Notes: generated from the letters alone by a model not told the origin. A stretch of DNA of 64,000 bases from Mesotaenium endlicherianum (GCA_009602735.1 WELA01004268.1:1561493-1625492), one strand, 5' to 3'; counted from the first letter of the stretch, positions 1-15,338 are shown. Numbers and translations: made by a program.

Positions 1-2071
<2,071 letters not shown>

Positions 2072-3330
2072 AAGGTCAATCCCATCGTTTGCAAATTTTA
2101 GACTGAGCACCTAACTGACCAAGTCAAACTATAGAGTGACTTCTCCTCCAATAAGGCAATGCATTCTGCACAACAACTTTCCACCACTGAAGCTTTGCCA
2201 GGAAAAGCGGTTAAGGTCAATGAGAGATCTTTGGAACCTGGCGAGAAGAGAGTTTTGGTGACGTCTTTGGAGAAGGCAAGGCCTTGCTCCCATGGAGGAT
2301 GGGCATTGTTGCCTGAAGGCAAATGGGTCGGCACATCTGAGGGTTTAACAGCTTCGCAAGACACCTGTATTGATTTGAAGGGCGGCCTGCCTGCATCGCA
2401 GGTAAATAACAGACGCAAATGACGGATGTGACATGCCCCAGTATGTCAAGAATGTATTTTGCCGTCAGATATCAACCTTACAAGCCACTTCTACGGTGTG
2501 AGTGGCAAACTACGCCACATACGAACTGTTATGTACTTATTGAAGGTCTGTATACAGTGGTTAAATGAGCTACATTCGAAGGTATGCTGGTAACTGGCTG
2601 ATGAGATTGTATACAAGTATTCTTGAGCACACAGCACCAGTCACATAACTTTGTGAGGACTAGTTATAGATACGAATTTTAATTGAAGTAAAGCAGTCAT
2701 GCTTAGTCCACAATTTGTTAAGAGACACTGATTCCTGTTCCACACCATTCCCAGCTTTTTAAGAAATCCCTTAAATATACCACCTTTGTTGAGCTTGAGA
2801 CTGGTTCGGAAGTGTACATTTAAGATATGATGTTCTAAAACGTCATGGGCTGAACAGCTAAATGCACGTGAGGAAGTAGCGAGCATCAACCTGCCCCGAG
2901 AAATGTCGTTGACAATGCAGTATTTAGCGAAGAAATTTGACACGCATCAAACATGGGAAAAAGTTCCCGAGTATGCGTGCCAGGCCACAAGGCTGCCAAG
3001 GTACTCATACTTATCACAGAGACTAATTTAGCTTATGATAAAAGCAGCAAACTACTATACTGGAAGTCAGTGTTTATCTTCGGTCAGAAATGAAAGATGC
3101 CAATTGCAGAAGCATGCAATTAGCCAAAACCAGCATATAAACAACCAGGCATGGATATACAGATTACTGAGCGCTATAATCACGTTCTTTGCTGATCAAT
3201 GTCCTGCCCAGTCCTGCCAATTTTCAGCCCTCGCGAGGAAGACCAAGAACACCTATCATACAGTGCCAAGGGACCCGGTCGCACGGGCAGTGTCGGACTT
3301 GGGGCCAATAGACCTCCAGGCTCTTCGGCG

Positions 3331-3380
3331 GATTGTGAACTGGTATGAACCAGTGTGAACCAGTGTGAACTGTTGTGAAC
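3331..3380. repeat. Five-unit 10-bp tandem repeat
   Basis: Five consecutive 10-bp units resembling CAGTGTGAAC lie in exact register; the two central units are identical. Confidence 0.85.
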
Positions 3381-6280
3381 AACTCGATTCCCATGTGCTT
3401 ACATTGACCCACGTTGACCAGTTGGTCCAAAAGAACCGCAGTCTCCGCCACACTTCGGTATGCTTCGGCATATATTTGGCGCTACCTGGCACCACCTCTC
3501 ACTTTCATGCATTGTCAAACCAGTAACGACGACTGTGCTGTACCTGAATTATGACTTATGCGCATCCTAGAAATGTGAAGGTCAATGTATGAGTGAATGA
3601 AAAAAAGTACGTCCATATCTATATCTAATACAAGTGATTAAAATGGACTTGTAAATGATATGAGAGAAATAAGTAGTATTACACACCAAGTGGTCTCTCG
3701 CCTGGGGTAAGTTGGGGTAAGTAGTATCTTCTTCACATATTTCTTCACCTACGCTATCCCTACATCCTAGCAATAAACATATTTCTACCATTAAAATTAT
3801 TAATATCCTCCAACTTATATCCAAAAAATCCTTCGCAATTGGTTTTCTCCCCTCTTGCCATGCTGCCTTTTAGTGGGTTGGGTAAAATCGATTTGCATTA
3901 TATTAGACTAATTTTTCACTATATTGGTTAGTAATTTCAAGGATCAAAATTGCTCATGGTGTAGCATTTGGGTTGTCCTTTAGTATTCAGTATGAAGACT
4001 TAATTCTTGGCGCTCCTTGAGATCCGTCTAACATGCATTTGCTATCGATATTACAAAATTCACAACATATTATTTTACGTATTCATGCAAATCATGTTGA
4101 CTTCACGGCGCGCCCAAGGGAGAATCACTAATAAAAATGCACATAGTAAATTGTGTTCTTTTTCTCGTGGGATTTGTTTGTAAATTGCTAAATCAGCACT
4201 CTGTACTTGTATACATGCTTTCTATATTCTGGTATAAGAGTTTCTTCTCAAATTTTTTGATACAATGTTATGATAATTATCTTTTATTCGTACAATATGA
4301 CTTCGCTGTCTTCTCATGTTCCTAGCCCTTGACAATGTCATGCATTGCTCTACTAGGGCAAGCGTCTAGTTGTTGGCTTGAAATTGGATTTGGGGTGGAA
4401 GACTTAGACATGGCATTTCTTAGGTTCCTTAAATGCGAGAATATTGCAGTCAAGTATCGTACTTGCTCCGTTACATACGTCTAGTAATCTATGATCACAT
4501 GTTTTAAATCATCACATTTTTGAGAATTAAAAGTGTACTCAAAATATCGATATCTCTCTAAAGTGGTGAGTCAGTTACCTCATTAACATGATCACTGAGT
4601 TGAAAAAGAAAGAAAAAAGTGAGAATAGAAAACCATCCGGTTTTCAATCATTTTGTAGCTACATTAAGTGACTTTTGTCATTTTTTTACTCAACATCACC
4701 CATTTATACAACAATAAGAGCCAATATGTATTATTTCAAAGTAGTGATGCATCACGTTCACATGTCAATACATTAGTTACCAAAGTGTTACTTGTAAATT
4801 CAATGTAAGCCCTGTAGGCTAATCGGCACAAGCAATCACATTACGTTCTCATCAAAAAATTATAATGATAATACATAGGATGAGAATATTGTAAGGTAAT
4901 TCAACAAGTCATTCTTACATCCATATCAGGATAATTATGGACATAAACAAGACCAGGCTGGACTAAGCATGACAATTGTTGTAACTGATAAGGTCGGCAG
5001 GCGATAGGCACCGGACTAATTAGGAGGACTACACAAGGATAGTAGAGGTCGGTACGAGGGCATTACTAGGCAAATAGAGGTTGCACTTACATCAAAAACT
5101 ATCTAAGGACGAGCTACAAAACCTCTCTTCCCAATCGATAGGCACGGGAACGTAAGGTGGAGCTGAATGTCAAATAGGAGCGGAGTGGAAGGTGGGCAAG
5201 TGCCGTGGATGGTTCTCTCTCAATACTTCCTCTTAGACTCTCTCCAGTCTTCTCGAGACGATGATCACGCAAGTTTAGTGCGTTTGTCGGAGATCGGTTG
5301 GAAACCCACCGTTTTGCAATCCCTTGCCTACTCTAGTCATATGCCCGTGAACAACAAAATAACATCAATCGGTATAGTGAAGTCAATACTCGAGTGCTCT
5401 TCAAAGAACCTTCGATATCAGACTTACCGTGGGCAATGGTTGCTAAGTGCAGATAAGTGTAATGGCGTGTCACATAGCGTTCCACACAATCAGAAAACCG
5501 TTTAATTTGACGCACCATGACATTCAACCTAAACGCATATGATTGCCAGCCCATTCGCCCGAGAAGTACAGGGAGGGTGTGAGGAAAGTCTTAGAGCAAG
5601 GTATTAGCATATATCAAAAGAGAGGGCATGTCTTGAAATCCTACACCAATTGGGGATTGCCTCCAAGATTCGGACCCTATCAAAATGGGCCGGCCTATTT
5701 TGTGACAAGCTCGTGTATTGTCCCAAACATCTCAAAGAAAAAGGGGAAGGGCAGGGTACTTGAATTCCTACGGGCGAAACAAAACAGATATTGGGACAAG
5801 GGTTCGAATCCCTTTTTGCTTGTGCAGCAATGGCTCAGATGTTTGTAAGGCCAAATGCTGTGTATTCTCATAAAAAGTGAACCATCCTGGTTCGTTCCAG
5901 ACCTCTTCTAGCATAGTCTCAAAGTGTTCAGCTTAACCAGAAAGAAAAAAACAGGCGCAAAATATAGGAGCAACAATATCGACCCTGAAGGACACATCCA
6001 ATATGTTTTCAAAGCAAGCAAGTGGACTGGTCTTGAAAACAATATGTTTCTCACCATATGGCATGAATGTTGCATACACAACCTAGGTACAAGGACAGAT
6101 TTTAAACCCTTATGTGCACTTATCTTGTAGCAGATGCCATGCACAGAGTACACAACAAATGGAAGGCCTCTACATTTCCCGATATGTTATGGAGCATTCA
6201 GCAATTCACCTCCATATGATAAAGCTTGTGAGGTAATAAAGACTTGCAGCCTATTGAGCATAAAGCTCGTAACAAGTATC

Positions 6281-6326
6281 CAGATGCTTCACAATCAGCA
6301 CGTCAGATGCTTTACAATCAGCACGT
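6281..6326. repeat. 23-bp direct tandem duplication
   Basis: Two adjacent 23-bp copies beginning CAGATGCTT, which differ at a single C/T position. Confidence 0.85.
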
Positions 6327-6787
6327 CAATACGCCTCTTCTTTTCCAAACCCATGAACAACATGGACCTGCATATGAGGCGGTGCTTTACAGTTAGTAGT
6401 GCTCACACTCACGTGCAAAACGTTTGAACATATTTGAAGCCATAACGATATCTGTGGTCCTCACGTATCAATTAACGATAAAACTAGGGTGAAAAGAAAA
6501 AGACACAGCCCTGACACTCTTAGCATCACATATTTGCCTCGCTTGAATAAGTAACAAGGGTGGAGAAGTTGGAGGGCTTGCGTAATACAGTTGAGGCACA
6601 GGCTTATGCATCGCCCATTCACAATAAGTTCATAGGTTCCAAAGCATAGCAAGTTTTTACAGCTAAATTGCAACAAGATTACACCAACTTGGCGGCAAGG
6701 GTATGTACAATTTTTCGTATGAGAGGTATTGCCACACAATTGAAATGCACGCAATCTAAAGCCAGCAAAGCACAATGTGGAATGTAC

Positions 6788-8138
6788 CTCTTCAGAAACA
6801 GGTGGGTTCCGGGCATACTTAGAACCGCCAGGAGCCCAAGGTACTGCCAATACCTCAAACATGAAGCAATAGCACACCCCTTGCTTTAGTGTCCAGGAGA
6901 AATACTATGCGCCCTACACTTGATGCTCATGCATCAACTCCCCTGCTCTGATTGTACATCATCATGTCAGGCAACCCTAGGTTTGGACAAAGACCTCACT
7001 GACCACAGCACCTATGCAATACGTCACAAAGTATGCATGACGTTAGGAGCAAAGTGTGCTATTAATCAGATGCATAGTACAAGCTACTAAATTATTGAGT
7101 GTTTAGAATCATAGTTCTAGATGCCACAAAAGGGAGGTCGCAGAAGAGGGGATCAAAGTTTGGCAGTCATACCAATGTAGGGGTCAGGATGAATGTTCTT
7201 AAACAAGCGGGTCTCTCCTTCTGCTATCATCCTCTCTATCCTCTCAACATTTGTCTGCAACATCAAACATGAATAGATACCCTTCAGAAAGTAAATTACT
7301 GGGTATATGTGATACACTTCTTTTCTCCTTACTAGATACAGGACTGAAGCATTGCCGCTTGTGCCTGGCAGCTACAAGTCCATCACCTTCAATGAGTATC
7401 GAGAAAAACTTGTTGCACAGTAAGTTTGTTGTATGTAAGGAAAAAGGTGCTATTCTTCAAAGCAAGAAACGACGGTAGCCGACATACAGTGGCTTCATAG
7501 TGGCTCTGTGCTGCAGTCCCGATATAGCCATGTTTAATAAAGAAACAGATGTAGCGTGGCGGAAATGCTTCAGGTCCATGTATTTTATTATAACAGAAGA
7601 GTGAGTGGGCACACCTCAGATTTGTATCTGTCAAACTGCTCCCGTAATTTGTCAGCCTGTATGCATATCAAGCCCACACATTGTGTGGAGAGAGATAATG
7701 TTAGCACTTTTGAGAATATGAGTTTAAGGCGGCAGCTTCATAAGAAGAGGAAGCTGCTCCTTAAAGTGCCATCAGAAGAAGCCCCGACAGCAGGCTATCA
7801 CTGAGCCCAAACCAGATCTTGAACATAAAAAACCCTGACAAAACTGGGAGCGAAATACAAGTGACCTAGGCCATGTGCAAGCTTTTAGACATCATCAGCC
7901 CACTACTGGGCAGGAGCCTATATAGTGGCCAGCTTTCCCATGTACGTAATCAGATGAACAACAAGTCAGGGCAACCCAAGAAGTCACTGACATGCAAAAA
8001 AATTCGCAAACCTACTTCTTCGTAGAACAAGTCCCGATGGATTGCCCAGCTGAGTAGATTCTTCAGAGATCGTCTGTAGAGCAGCCTCACTCGTTCCTGC
8101 TGCAGAGCACGCTTTGCAGCACCAGCAATTGCACTCAT
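6788..8138 (-). CDS. NDUFB9: Complex I subunit NDUFB9 (B22, LYR family), C-terminus uncertain
   Basis: Accessory subunit of mitochondrial NADH:ubiquinone oxidoreductase in the membrane arm, a LYR-motif protein that binds acyl carrier protein. Exons in phase: 8016-8138, 7615-7656, 7173-7254 and 6788-6843. Exon 1 encodes the LYR helix (RVRLLYRRSLKNLLSWAIHR). Exon 2 encodes ADKLREQF. Exon 3 encodes VERIERMIAEGE and HPDPYI. Exon 4 encodes the plant-type signature VPWAPGGSKYARNPP. These give about 101 residues, against roughly 115-120 in plants, so a short last exon is missing from the model. One candidate acceptor near 6694 would add only two residues before a stop. The start is the first ATG of exon 1. 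It is divergent from TCF25, 450 bp away. Confidence 0.87.
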
Positions 8139-8588
8139 GCTGACCCGCTTTATCCAGAAGAGCTAAGATGTTGCGCCACTTATCCTCCGTAACACAGTAC
8201 GGCAACTTGTAGTGCTTGGCACTGTTCTAGAGGTGTGCTCGAATGAAATATGGAAGTCGAGAAATCGGTGAACTATCGAACTGCTGCTTCGTCAGTGCAA
8301 GCAACTATCTCATTAGTGCTGTTTTACGGATGGAGAAACAGTCGTACTTCTCGTAAGCGTCAACATCTTTCAATCGTCGGTTTCAGATTAGAAGGCTGTG
8401 AGAGCCAACTTCATATTCTGGCGCAGGAGAAGAGTAGACGATCCTTGCACCTGTGCTCTAACAGATCAAAAGAATTTCTCTTCTCTTTCTTATCCATCTT
8501 TAACCTACAGAATCTGATAGACTTTCTTTCGTGAGCCTATCGACTTCGTCGTTGTGTTACTTCTAGAACGTGGCCATCAGAATCTAGG
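8139..8588. promoter_or_regulatory. Shared divergent promoter region, NDUFB9 / TCF25
   Basis: This 450-bp gap separates the start codons of two genes transcribed away from each other, so it must hold both promoters and 5' UTRs. I see no convincing TATA box or repeated element. Confidence 0.5.
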
Positions 8589-11530
8589 ATGTCAGGTCGC
8601 ATGGTGAAACGCTTACTTAAGCAACAAGAAAAGGAAGCAGAACATGGGCTGGACCAGGCCGAGGAAGTAGATGAGGAGGAAGATGCTGATGCTTCGACTT
8701 CCATGGCTGTCAACCCGTTTGATCTTCTCGGAGGGGAGGTAATATACCTTGCGTGTGCTCTCATATCTACTACTGCGCGCATGAATAGTCTTATCTGCCA
8801 GTGCTTGGTAAAATTGGTGACAAACATATGTATGAACTCCCAGCATGCTGACATGCGTAGTATAAATGGATATTTCAACAGGAAACTCTAGACGCAATCT
8901 AATATCTCTTTTTAGTTGCCCCCCTCGGTGCTAAACAATCACTTTGCACTGAGGCACCTGCAGGACGAAGAGGAGGAAGATAACGAAGAAGATCAAACGG
9001 TAGGAACATCCTCTGCAGCAGAAAAGCCTGCGACTCCTGCAGCTGTGCTAAAGAAGGTGAAGTCAAAGAAGAAGAAAGGCAAAAGTAAGGGAAAGGGCAA
9101 ACCTTCAGAGGTAGCTGAGGTGGACCTCGCAGACAAAGACGTGGACGAGCTTTGCAAAGATTTTGCTAAAGGTAGCTCTTTACAGAAGCCCACTCAGTCA
9201 GCTGGGAAAGAGAGAGACGAGTCATCATCTCATAGAAGCTCCTCCTCTTCTTCGGTCTTAGCCATAAACATTAGGCATCTAAAAGCTGAAGATGAGCTCA
9301 AGAGAATATTTGGGTCCAAAGTCATCAATTCAGCAGGGAAAAGAGAGGATCATGGGGCAGGAGCCAGGCGGCGGGGAGGACTTTCTGGTAGAAGAGGGGG
9401 AAAAGTTACTTTGAGAAAATTCATGTTGGTGCAGCCGCAGGACTATTGGCCTCCTTGGGATGGGGGCTTAACAATGGAATGCACAGGCACAAAGGAGGGG
9501 TACCAGTTCTTCAAGTATACAATGTCAGACAGTTACTTGAGTATACAGAGGAAGTACGAGGAGTGCGTTGCATCTCACGACCCCAACAACCTCGCAAATC
9601 TTGTCAACCACTACCCCTATCACGTGGAGGCGCTTCTGGCCCTGGCGGAGGTGTACAAGCAGATGGGAGAGTTCCAAACTTCAGCTGATCTCCTAGAGCG
9701 CTGCCTGTATTCGCTGGAGTGCGCATGGCATCCATGGTTCAACCCCAGCTTAGGAACCTGCAGGTCAGTGCAGGAAACACACTTTCACCTAGAGTCAGAA
9801 GTGACTGCTGTTACAACCTCGGGGCCCCTGAAGAAGCTCACTGTATATCGTGTCTGTCATGGTTCTTGTCAGGCAGCTGGTGTACCAAGTGTGTTGTGAT
9901 TTCTCTTTCTACACCAGCAACACCTTTTCTTGACAGGAGGATCACCTCTCTTCATTGTCATCTGGATTCTCCGTTACTACACCTTTGAGTGTGTGGTTTG
10001 GAGCTGACTGCGGTCTTAAGGTTCATTTTGCTCCTTTTTGCTCCTCTTACTCTGAACGCCAGGCCAGGAAAAGCTGTGGAAATCATATGGGACTAGGTGA
10101 CGTAGAACTTGTAAATATATTTTGTTCCACTTGAGTGATTTTGAGCCGGCGGGCTGGGTGCTGGCATGCACGCGTGCAGGCTGCCGTACTCGGAAGAGAG
10201 CAATCGTCCCCTGTTCTACGCCTTGTTCCGCCACATGCAGCACCTAGGCCGGAGAGGCTGCCACCGCACGGCCCTGGAGGTGTGCAAGCTGCTCCTCTCC
10301 CTGGACCCCGAGGACCCTCTGGGAGCGCTCTTCTCCATCGATTACTACGCCCTCAGGGCCGAGCAGTACGAGTGGCTGCATCACTTCTGTGACCACTACG
10401 ACTCGCAGACCTCCCTCGCCCTCTTCCCCAACTTTGCATACTCTCTCGCCCTCGCCCGATACCACCTAGAACATCAGCAGGGAGGGGCAGGGAGAAGTAA
10501 GAAGGACGATGCGCGTGATGCTTTCTCAGGCGCTGGTGCTGGTGCTGGTCCAGACTCCAGCAGCAACAGAGGAGGAGCAGGAGGAGAGGGGGGAAGCGAC
10601 GTTCCAGCTTCAGAGCTCATCGCGCAGGCTCTCATGCTGCACCCCACAGTGCTCCAGAAGGTGGTGGACAAGGCGCCTGTCAAAGTGGACGGAGAGTGGT
10701 CGCTGCTGCTGAAGCACAGCGTGTTTGCCCGTGCGACGGCCGGCTCGCCATCCCTGGAGCATCTGGTGGAGCTGTATGTGGAGAGGAACTCAATGCTGTG
10801 GCGTGCGCAAGACGTGCAGGCGTGGCTGAGAAGCGGGGCAGCGTCCATGGTGGCCATGGCAGACAAGCCCGGGGGAAGCAGAGCAGAGGGTGAGCTGGCA
10901 AGCTGGGCAATCGTGCGCAAGGAGGCCTTCCCCTCCGCAGCCAATGAGTGAGCACCCTGCCCCTTCTATTTGTTTGAGCTGCTGTCAGATAACATTCTCT
11001 TACCTTATCACGAGCACCTAGCTGGTTATACAAATTTTATGCCCGCGCTGACTTTACTTCAGAAGAGGCCATCAAAGCACTTGCTCTTCAGATGCAGCTG
11101 CAGCTTGTATGAAGGAACGTACCACGAGTTTTGCCCCGTCTTTCTGGTCAAGTAGTTTCTGCTCCTAACTCAGTGAGCGAGTGACTTCTTTGGTCACTGC
11201 AGGTACCGGCATCTGTTTCTTCATGATTTTTCAGATGCCATCTCCACTCTGCCCCCGGAAGAGGTGCAGGCTATGCAGGCCCATGCGCAGGGCCATGGGG
11301 GAGGGATGCTACCACGCGCTGAGATGATGCTTGCCCCCCCGCAACCAGCAGCGCCAGTGGGCCCAACGCCAATGGACCCTGAGGGACGCAATCCGTACCT
11401 TGTGTTTTTACAAGCACTCCTCCCCTGGAACGATTTTGGGGTTGACTTGCAAGGGCAGGACCCTTTGCAGGCAGAAGAAGCAGAGGATGACATAGCTGTC
11501 AGAAGAGCACTACATGATGCTGAAGGATGA
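8589..11530 (+). CDS. TCF25: TCF25 / Nulp1 family protein (ribosome quality control)
   Basis: Orthologue of TCF25 (yeast Rqc1), a component of the ribosome-associated quality control complex on stalled 60S subunits. Four exons: 8589-8738, 8916-9763, 10180-10947 and 11203-11530, giving 697 residues. The N-terminus is MSGRMVKRLLKQQEKEAE followed by an acidic stretch. A lysine-rich patch spans about residues 96-112. The conserved TCF25 core begins near AWHPWFNPSLGTCR at the end of exon 2 and continues through RGCHRTALEVCKLLLSLDP and DYYALRAEQYEWL in exon 3. The C-terminus contains LVFLQALLPWNDFG, as in other family members. An alanine/glycine/serine-rich insertion with poly-GAG lies in the middle of exon 3. 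The gene converges on DRT111. Start and phases are unambiguous. Confidence 0.92.
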
Positions 11531-11877
11531 CAGGCTCTTAGTGTTCATTGAAATAATTCTCAACTAGGTCGTGGGATGTGATGTAGTATTAGACTTATTC
11601 CATGCCAATTTGCCTGGACAATGAATTGATACTACATATATATACCCAAAAATTACTTTCATGCCCAACAGACCCTCGATGCAGACTTTTGTCTCTAGAG
11701 TTTTCATGGTCCACCTCGGTAAGTCAAGAGCAAGCACCTCTACCACACGTAAAATGCAACGACGCTCTAGTGCAACCTCGTATGTAAGGAATTTCAGTCC
11801 ACTATCATTGGGAGCATGGTCAATTCAGATCATCAAAAGGATTAACCACCTTGTTAAATGTAGCAGTCTCTTATTAC
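11531..11877. other. Convergent intergenic region, TCF25 / DRT111
   Basis: The 347 bp between two stop codons facing each other holds only the two 3' UTRs. No hairpin or repeat stands out. Confidence 0.5.
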
Positions 11878-14722
11878 TCATCCTGCAGGAGGCTCACCAG
11901 GAACAGGAGCGAGTTCATTCCTGTCAAACTTATCCTCACTAAAGAATGTTGCTCGCACGGTTCTGCCCCCAAAAAACCGTCCGTCTAGATCAACCAGGGC
12001 TTTTGTAGCCGATTCGCTCCTGTCAAACTGTATAAAGATCCGCACTGCTTCGGCAGGGGAGAAGCCCTCCTCTGTAATTTCAAAAATAAGGACACGCGTA
12101 ACCGTACCGTACTTGAGACACTCCCCAGCAACTTCATCCTCAAGCTCGTCATCCACCTCGCCAGGTCCCACCTGCGCACGATGGAAAGCAATGTTGCAGC
12201 CACAATGCTGAAAGGTCAATACCAAGCAACGTTAATTCCCAGTAGACTACTGACAGAAGGGAAAGTGCATGAGAGAAGCATAGGAAATGATTAGCCCTAG
12301 ATGGGCCTACCGTGGCAATGCACAGCCATTTCCACATGCCGGCTAACCACGCGCCACGTAGAAGATCTACATGCAGCAATGATGCTCAAACAGCACCTTC
12401 AAAACTACGGAAACAGAGCAGAAGTTGGAAAATTGATTGACAGGGAGGGCCTGAGGCTGCAGTAGAACAGATGTAGCATGTGGAGGCGGACGCACCATGT
12501 TCCTCAGAAGCACTACTCTTGTGGGTGGACCGTTGAAGGACACTCCCCTGTTCGGGGGCTTCTCCCCTCCTGCTTGGGGAATAGTAAAAGGAGGGGGAGA
12601 AGGGGGAGGAGGAAGTGGAGCAGAAGCAGGAGCAGGAGCAGGAGCAGGAGCCTGAGGCTTCTCGATGGGAGCTGCATTCACGATCACGCCAGCGCGCTTG
12701 TCGGTCTTGCGCGCCATCAAGGGCGTGGTGATGCCCTGCTCCTGCTTGCCCAGCCCCTGCCCCGCTTTCCACCCCATCTTTGCCATCATGCGCTCTGCGG
12801 CCGTCATCTGACCCCCCGCTCCTATCCCCAAGCCACCGCCTGCTGCCTTCCCTAGGCTGAAGCCGGACTCGCCCCTGCACCTCCTCACCCATGCACGTAA
12901 CCCAAGGAGATGGGTGATTGTTACCATTGACTCCTATATCAGCGCCAAAGCGGGGTGCACTGAGGAATGTGAAAGTTAGTGTTGGTAGCGCAGCTGTCGG
13001 CTTGGCCATCAGTACAAACCTGCACAGCACTGGGTGGACAGAGGCATAGGGGATCTAAGCGCTGGCATGCCGCCATGACGAGGACACGATAGACGCCGAG
13101 GTGCAAGCTGTAAGAAGCTTGCTTATAGGACCCTTATCACAAGTCCTGGAGCTGCCTGGAGCTAGCAAGAGCAAGCTTCCCTTGCTCAACGACTGCAGAG
13201 CTTGCTACTGTGCAGAGGGCACTGTAGCTGGAGTCGTGGGAGAAACGTCCAGAGATAAGACGGATACAGGGAGGAGAGGGGGGCAGCATACTTTGGAGGT
13301 GACGGCGAGCGGCGCAGTCGATCTGGACTGTCCACGCCAGCATCTGAGGGTGCACCACGGCCCCCGCTGAGCATGGCCCGCCGCCTAAAGGCCTCCTCAC
13401 CGCTGATATTGAGCTGCAACCTTGGCGCTGCAATGTCGCCCTCCCTCTGCACTCATCCCCCTCAACAGAGGCGTACCTCCTCACTCAGCACTATGGAGTA
13501 AGCCCAGAGAAGCATCCACCCTCATGCAATCCGCCAAGCACAAGGTGTGAAACCTCTGGCCTGGAACTAAGAAGCCAACAGACCCCCCCCCCCTCTCTTC
13601 CCTCCAGGACCTGATGCGCCTGCCTTCACTGCGACGAATGTCCGGCTATGTGCGACATGATCAGAAGCAACACAACATAAGCCTTCATTGCAATTTGCTG
13701 CAAAGAAGGCACCCTCGTACAAAAACACCAAAGCCTACAAGAAACTGGACTCTGGGATTCCACAGCTTGATAATTTATGATAAAGTCAAGCCCCTTGAGC
13801 TGGTCATTGCGCGTTGATGGCAAGGCAATACAGTTCAAGTGCACCAGTGCCAGAGAACCGCCCCGCTGGAGTGACACATTAACATCCACACCCGCAAGCT
13901 CTACCTTTAGATTGTGATGCAAGGTCATTAGAGCAAGCCCCACTGAGAGCCTGCTTCATGCCTGACGACAGCGATCGAGCAACCAGATTATGCCTGCACC
14001 CCAGACGCTCACCAAATTCTTATGAACACTCCGTTAGCATAACCCACAGCCTAGAAACAGAGAATCCCATGCTCCTCCTTGCCCTGCCTCTGGACTGACC
14101 ATGTGCTGCCTGTCAGAGGGTGCCAGACATGAATCACGGGCTCCACTATGCGATTTGCTGCACATACCTCCTCCCTCTGCTGCTCCATATCCCGTGCTCG
14201 TTGGAGCTCACGTTCTCTATCCCGCACCCGCTCTTCCTCCTCTTGTCGTTTCCTCTCCATCTCCCGTCTTAGATCATCCTCCATCTTCCTCTTCCTTCTC
14301 TCTCTCAAAATGTCCTCATAGTCGTTTGGCCTAGCTGGGTCATATTCCTCTGTCACTAACGCATTAGCTCCTACCAGGACTGGCTGAAAGGAGGGAGGGG
14401 CAATAGATACATGGTCATTCGGCACAGAAGTGCTGGGGCTGGCGCCGCTGTCCACGTTTCTCGCTGTCAATGAAGCTACTGCAGCACTGAGTCTGCTGGG
14501 GTTGAACGGGGGCTTACTTTTTGTTGCTGATCCACCACCTGCTTGATTACGCAAAACTGAGGGAGGGGGTGTAGTAAAAGGAGAGGGCTTTCTTAAAGCT
14601 GAAGGTGCGAGCTTGGAGGCTGACCAATTCGCAATACTAGCTTTCGCTTGAGCGGCCGCTTCAGCTTTTGCTTCCTCGGCCTTGGAGGGAGGAGGGAGGT
14701 CCCCAAAGAGACCCCCCACCAT
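11878..14722 (-). CDS. DRT111: Splicing factor SPF45 (DRT111 family)
   Basis: Nuclear splicing factor acting in 3' splice-site recognition; Arabidopsis DRT111 also affects seed and light responses. Four exons in phase: 14168-14722, 13292-13446, 12496-12874 and 11878-12171, giving 460 residues. The start MVGGLFGDLPPP is the family's conserved N-terminus. EEYDPARPNDYED precedes a long Arg/Glu-rich helix. NISGEEAFRRRAML is conserved. A G-patch covers about residues 255-300 (GGQMTAAERMMAKMGW, GQGLGKQEQGITTPLM). The C-terminal UHM-type RRM covers about residues 355-455 (VVLLRNMV, then VDDELEDEV and FFGGRTVRATFF), ending GEPPAG. An Ala-Pro repeat linker separates G-patch and RRM. It shares a divergent promoter with the DAP aminotransferase gene. 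Confidence 0.94.
12626..12650 (-). repeat. Hexanucleotide repeat encoding an Ala-Pro linker
   Basis: About four copies of GCAGGA lie inside the third coding exon of DRT111; read on the minus strand they encode alternating alanine and proline between the G-patch and RRM. Confidence 0.85.
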
Positions 14723-15338
14723 GATAAAGACTTTAACGCAGAAGCAGGTATTCAGAAGCGACGAATCTACATGCACCACAATATAAAGCTGAAATTTAAT
14801 AAGCTTGCTCCGTTTGATCAGTATCAGGAAGTCGGAGCTTTCTGACCACTTTCACCTCAACTTATTCTTCCTGTCAACGTAATACTTCGTAACTCGCTGA
14901 TTACGGCACCTAAGGTTATTGTCATTACCACGGCCTCAGCAGCACGAGACCTCGGCTAGGTGCGAAGGCGTTACCACATCGGGAAGGCAGCTGAATTTGC
15001 TCATCGTGCACGCATGGGCCTAAATTTACACTCTAGCTATAGTAGCTGTTGTGAAGCGATATCTTAAGAAGTCCACGGTAAGCTGGTACTTCGTGCTGCC
15101 AAGGCCCAAGCGATGCCCACTGCCTAGCGACTAACACAAATTGGTTTACGACTGTTATTAGGGGCAAACGAATGTCGAGTTGCTGGACTCTACTATAGTC
15201 GTAGCGATCGCTGACGGTCGCAGTTTCGAACCTCTGCAGCCGGCCACCTTGTTTGGTGCTGCTATATTTAATGCGTCCTTTTCCTCTCCGCATTTCAGCG
15301 AGTGTAGCAAGCTGAAGTACGTACAATCTGCCGTCGAC
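14723..15338. promoter_or_regulatory. Shared divergent promoter region, DRT111 / DAP-AT
   Basis: The 616 bp between two divergent start codons must hold both promoters and 5' UTRs. No clear TATA box was found. Confidence 0.5.

Larger units (their letters stand above)
2072..6787. other. AT-rich intergenic region, no supported gene
   Basis: No reading frame here matches a family I recognise, and base composition is AT-rich between about 3,550 and 5,100. On the minus strand a frame at about 2111-2400 follows a reasonable acceptor and could hold a 5' exon of LDH, but no donor in the right phase joins it to the next exon. Frames at 5167-5505 (+) and 5543-5848 (+) are open but unrecognised. Two short tandem repeats are listed separately. 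Confidence 0.6.

Noticed and set aside
5795-5850. tRNA-like pieces: AGGGTTCGAATCCCT followed by TGGCTCAGATG
   Set aside because: The B-box-like T arm precedes the A-box-like segment instead of following it, and no acceptor stem or cloverleaf can be drawn.
6461-6877. Long minus-strand frame as a single 138-residue protein
   Set aside because: Only 6788-6843 is coding, as exon 4 of NDUFB9; the rest reads through an intron or UTR.
10474-10944. Minus-strand frame of 156 codons opposite TCF25
   Set aside because: It is antisense to a conserved coding exon and rich in Ala/Ser/Pro, as expected from a shadow of GC-rich coding sequence.
12386-13030. 214-codon minus-strand frame over DRT111
   Set aside because: It lies in the wrong frame of the same exon; the real frame carries the G-patch.
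13447-14167. Possible extra exon in the long DRT111 intron (13626-13943 minus frame)
   Set aside because: Flanking exons join in phase 0 without it and no homology to SPF45 is seen.
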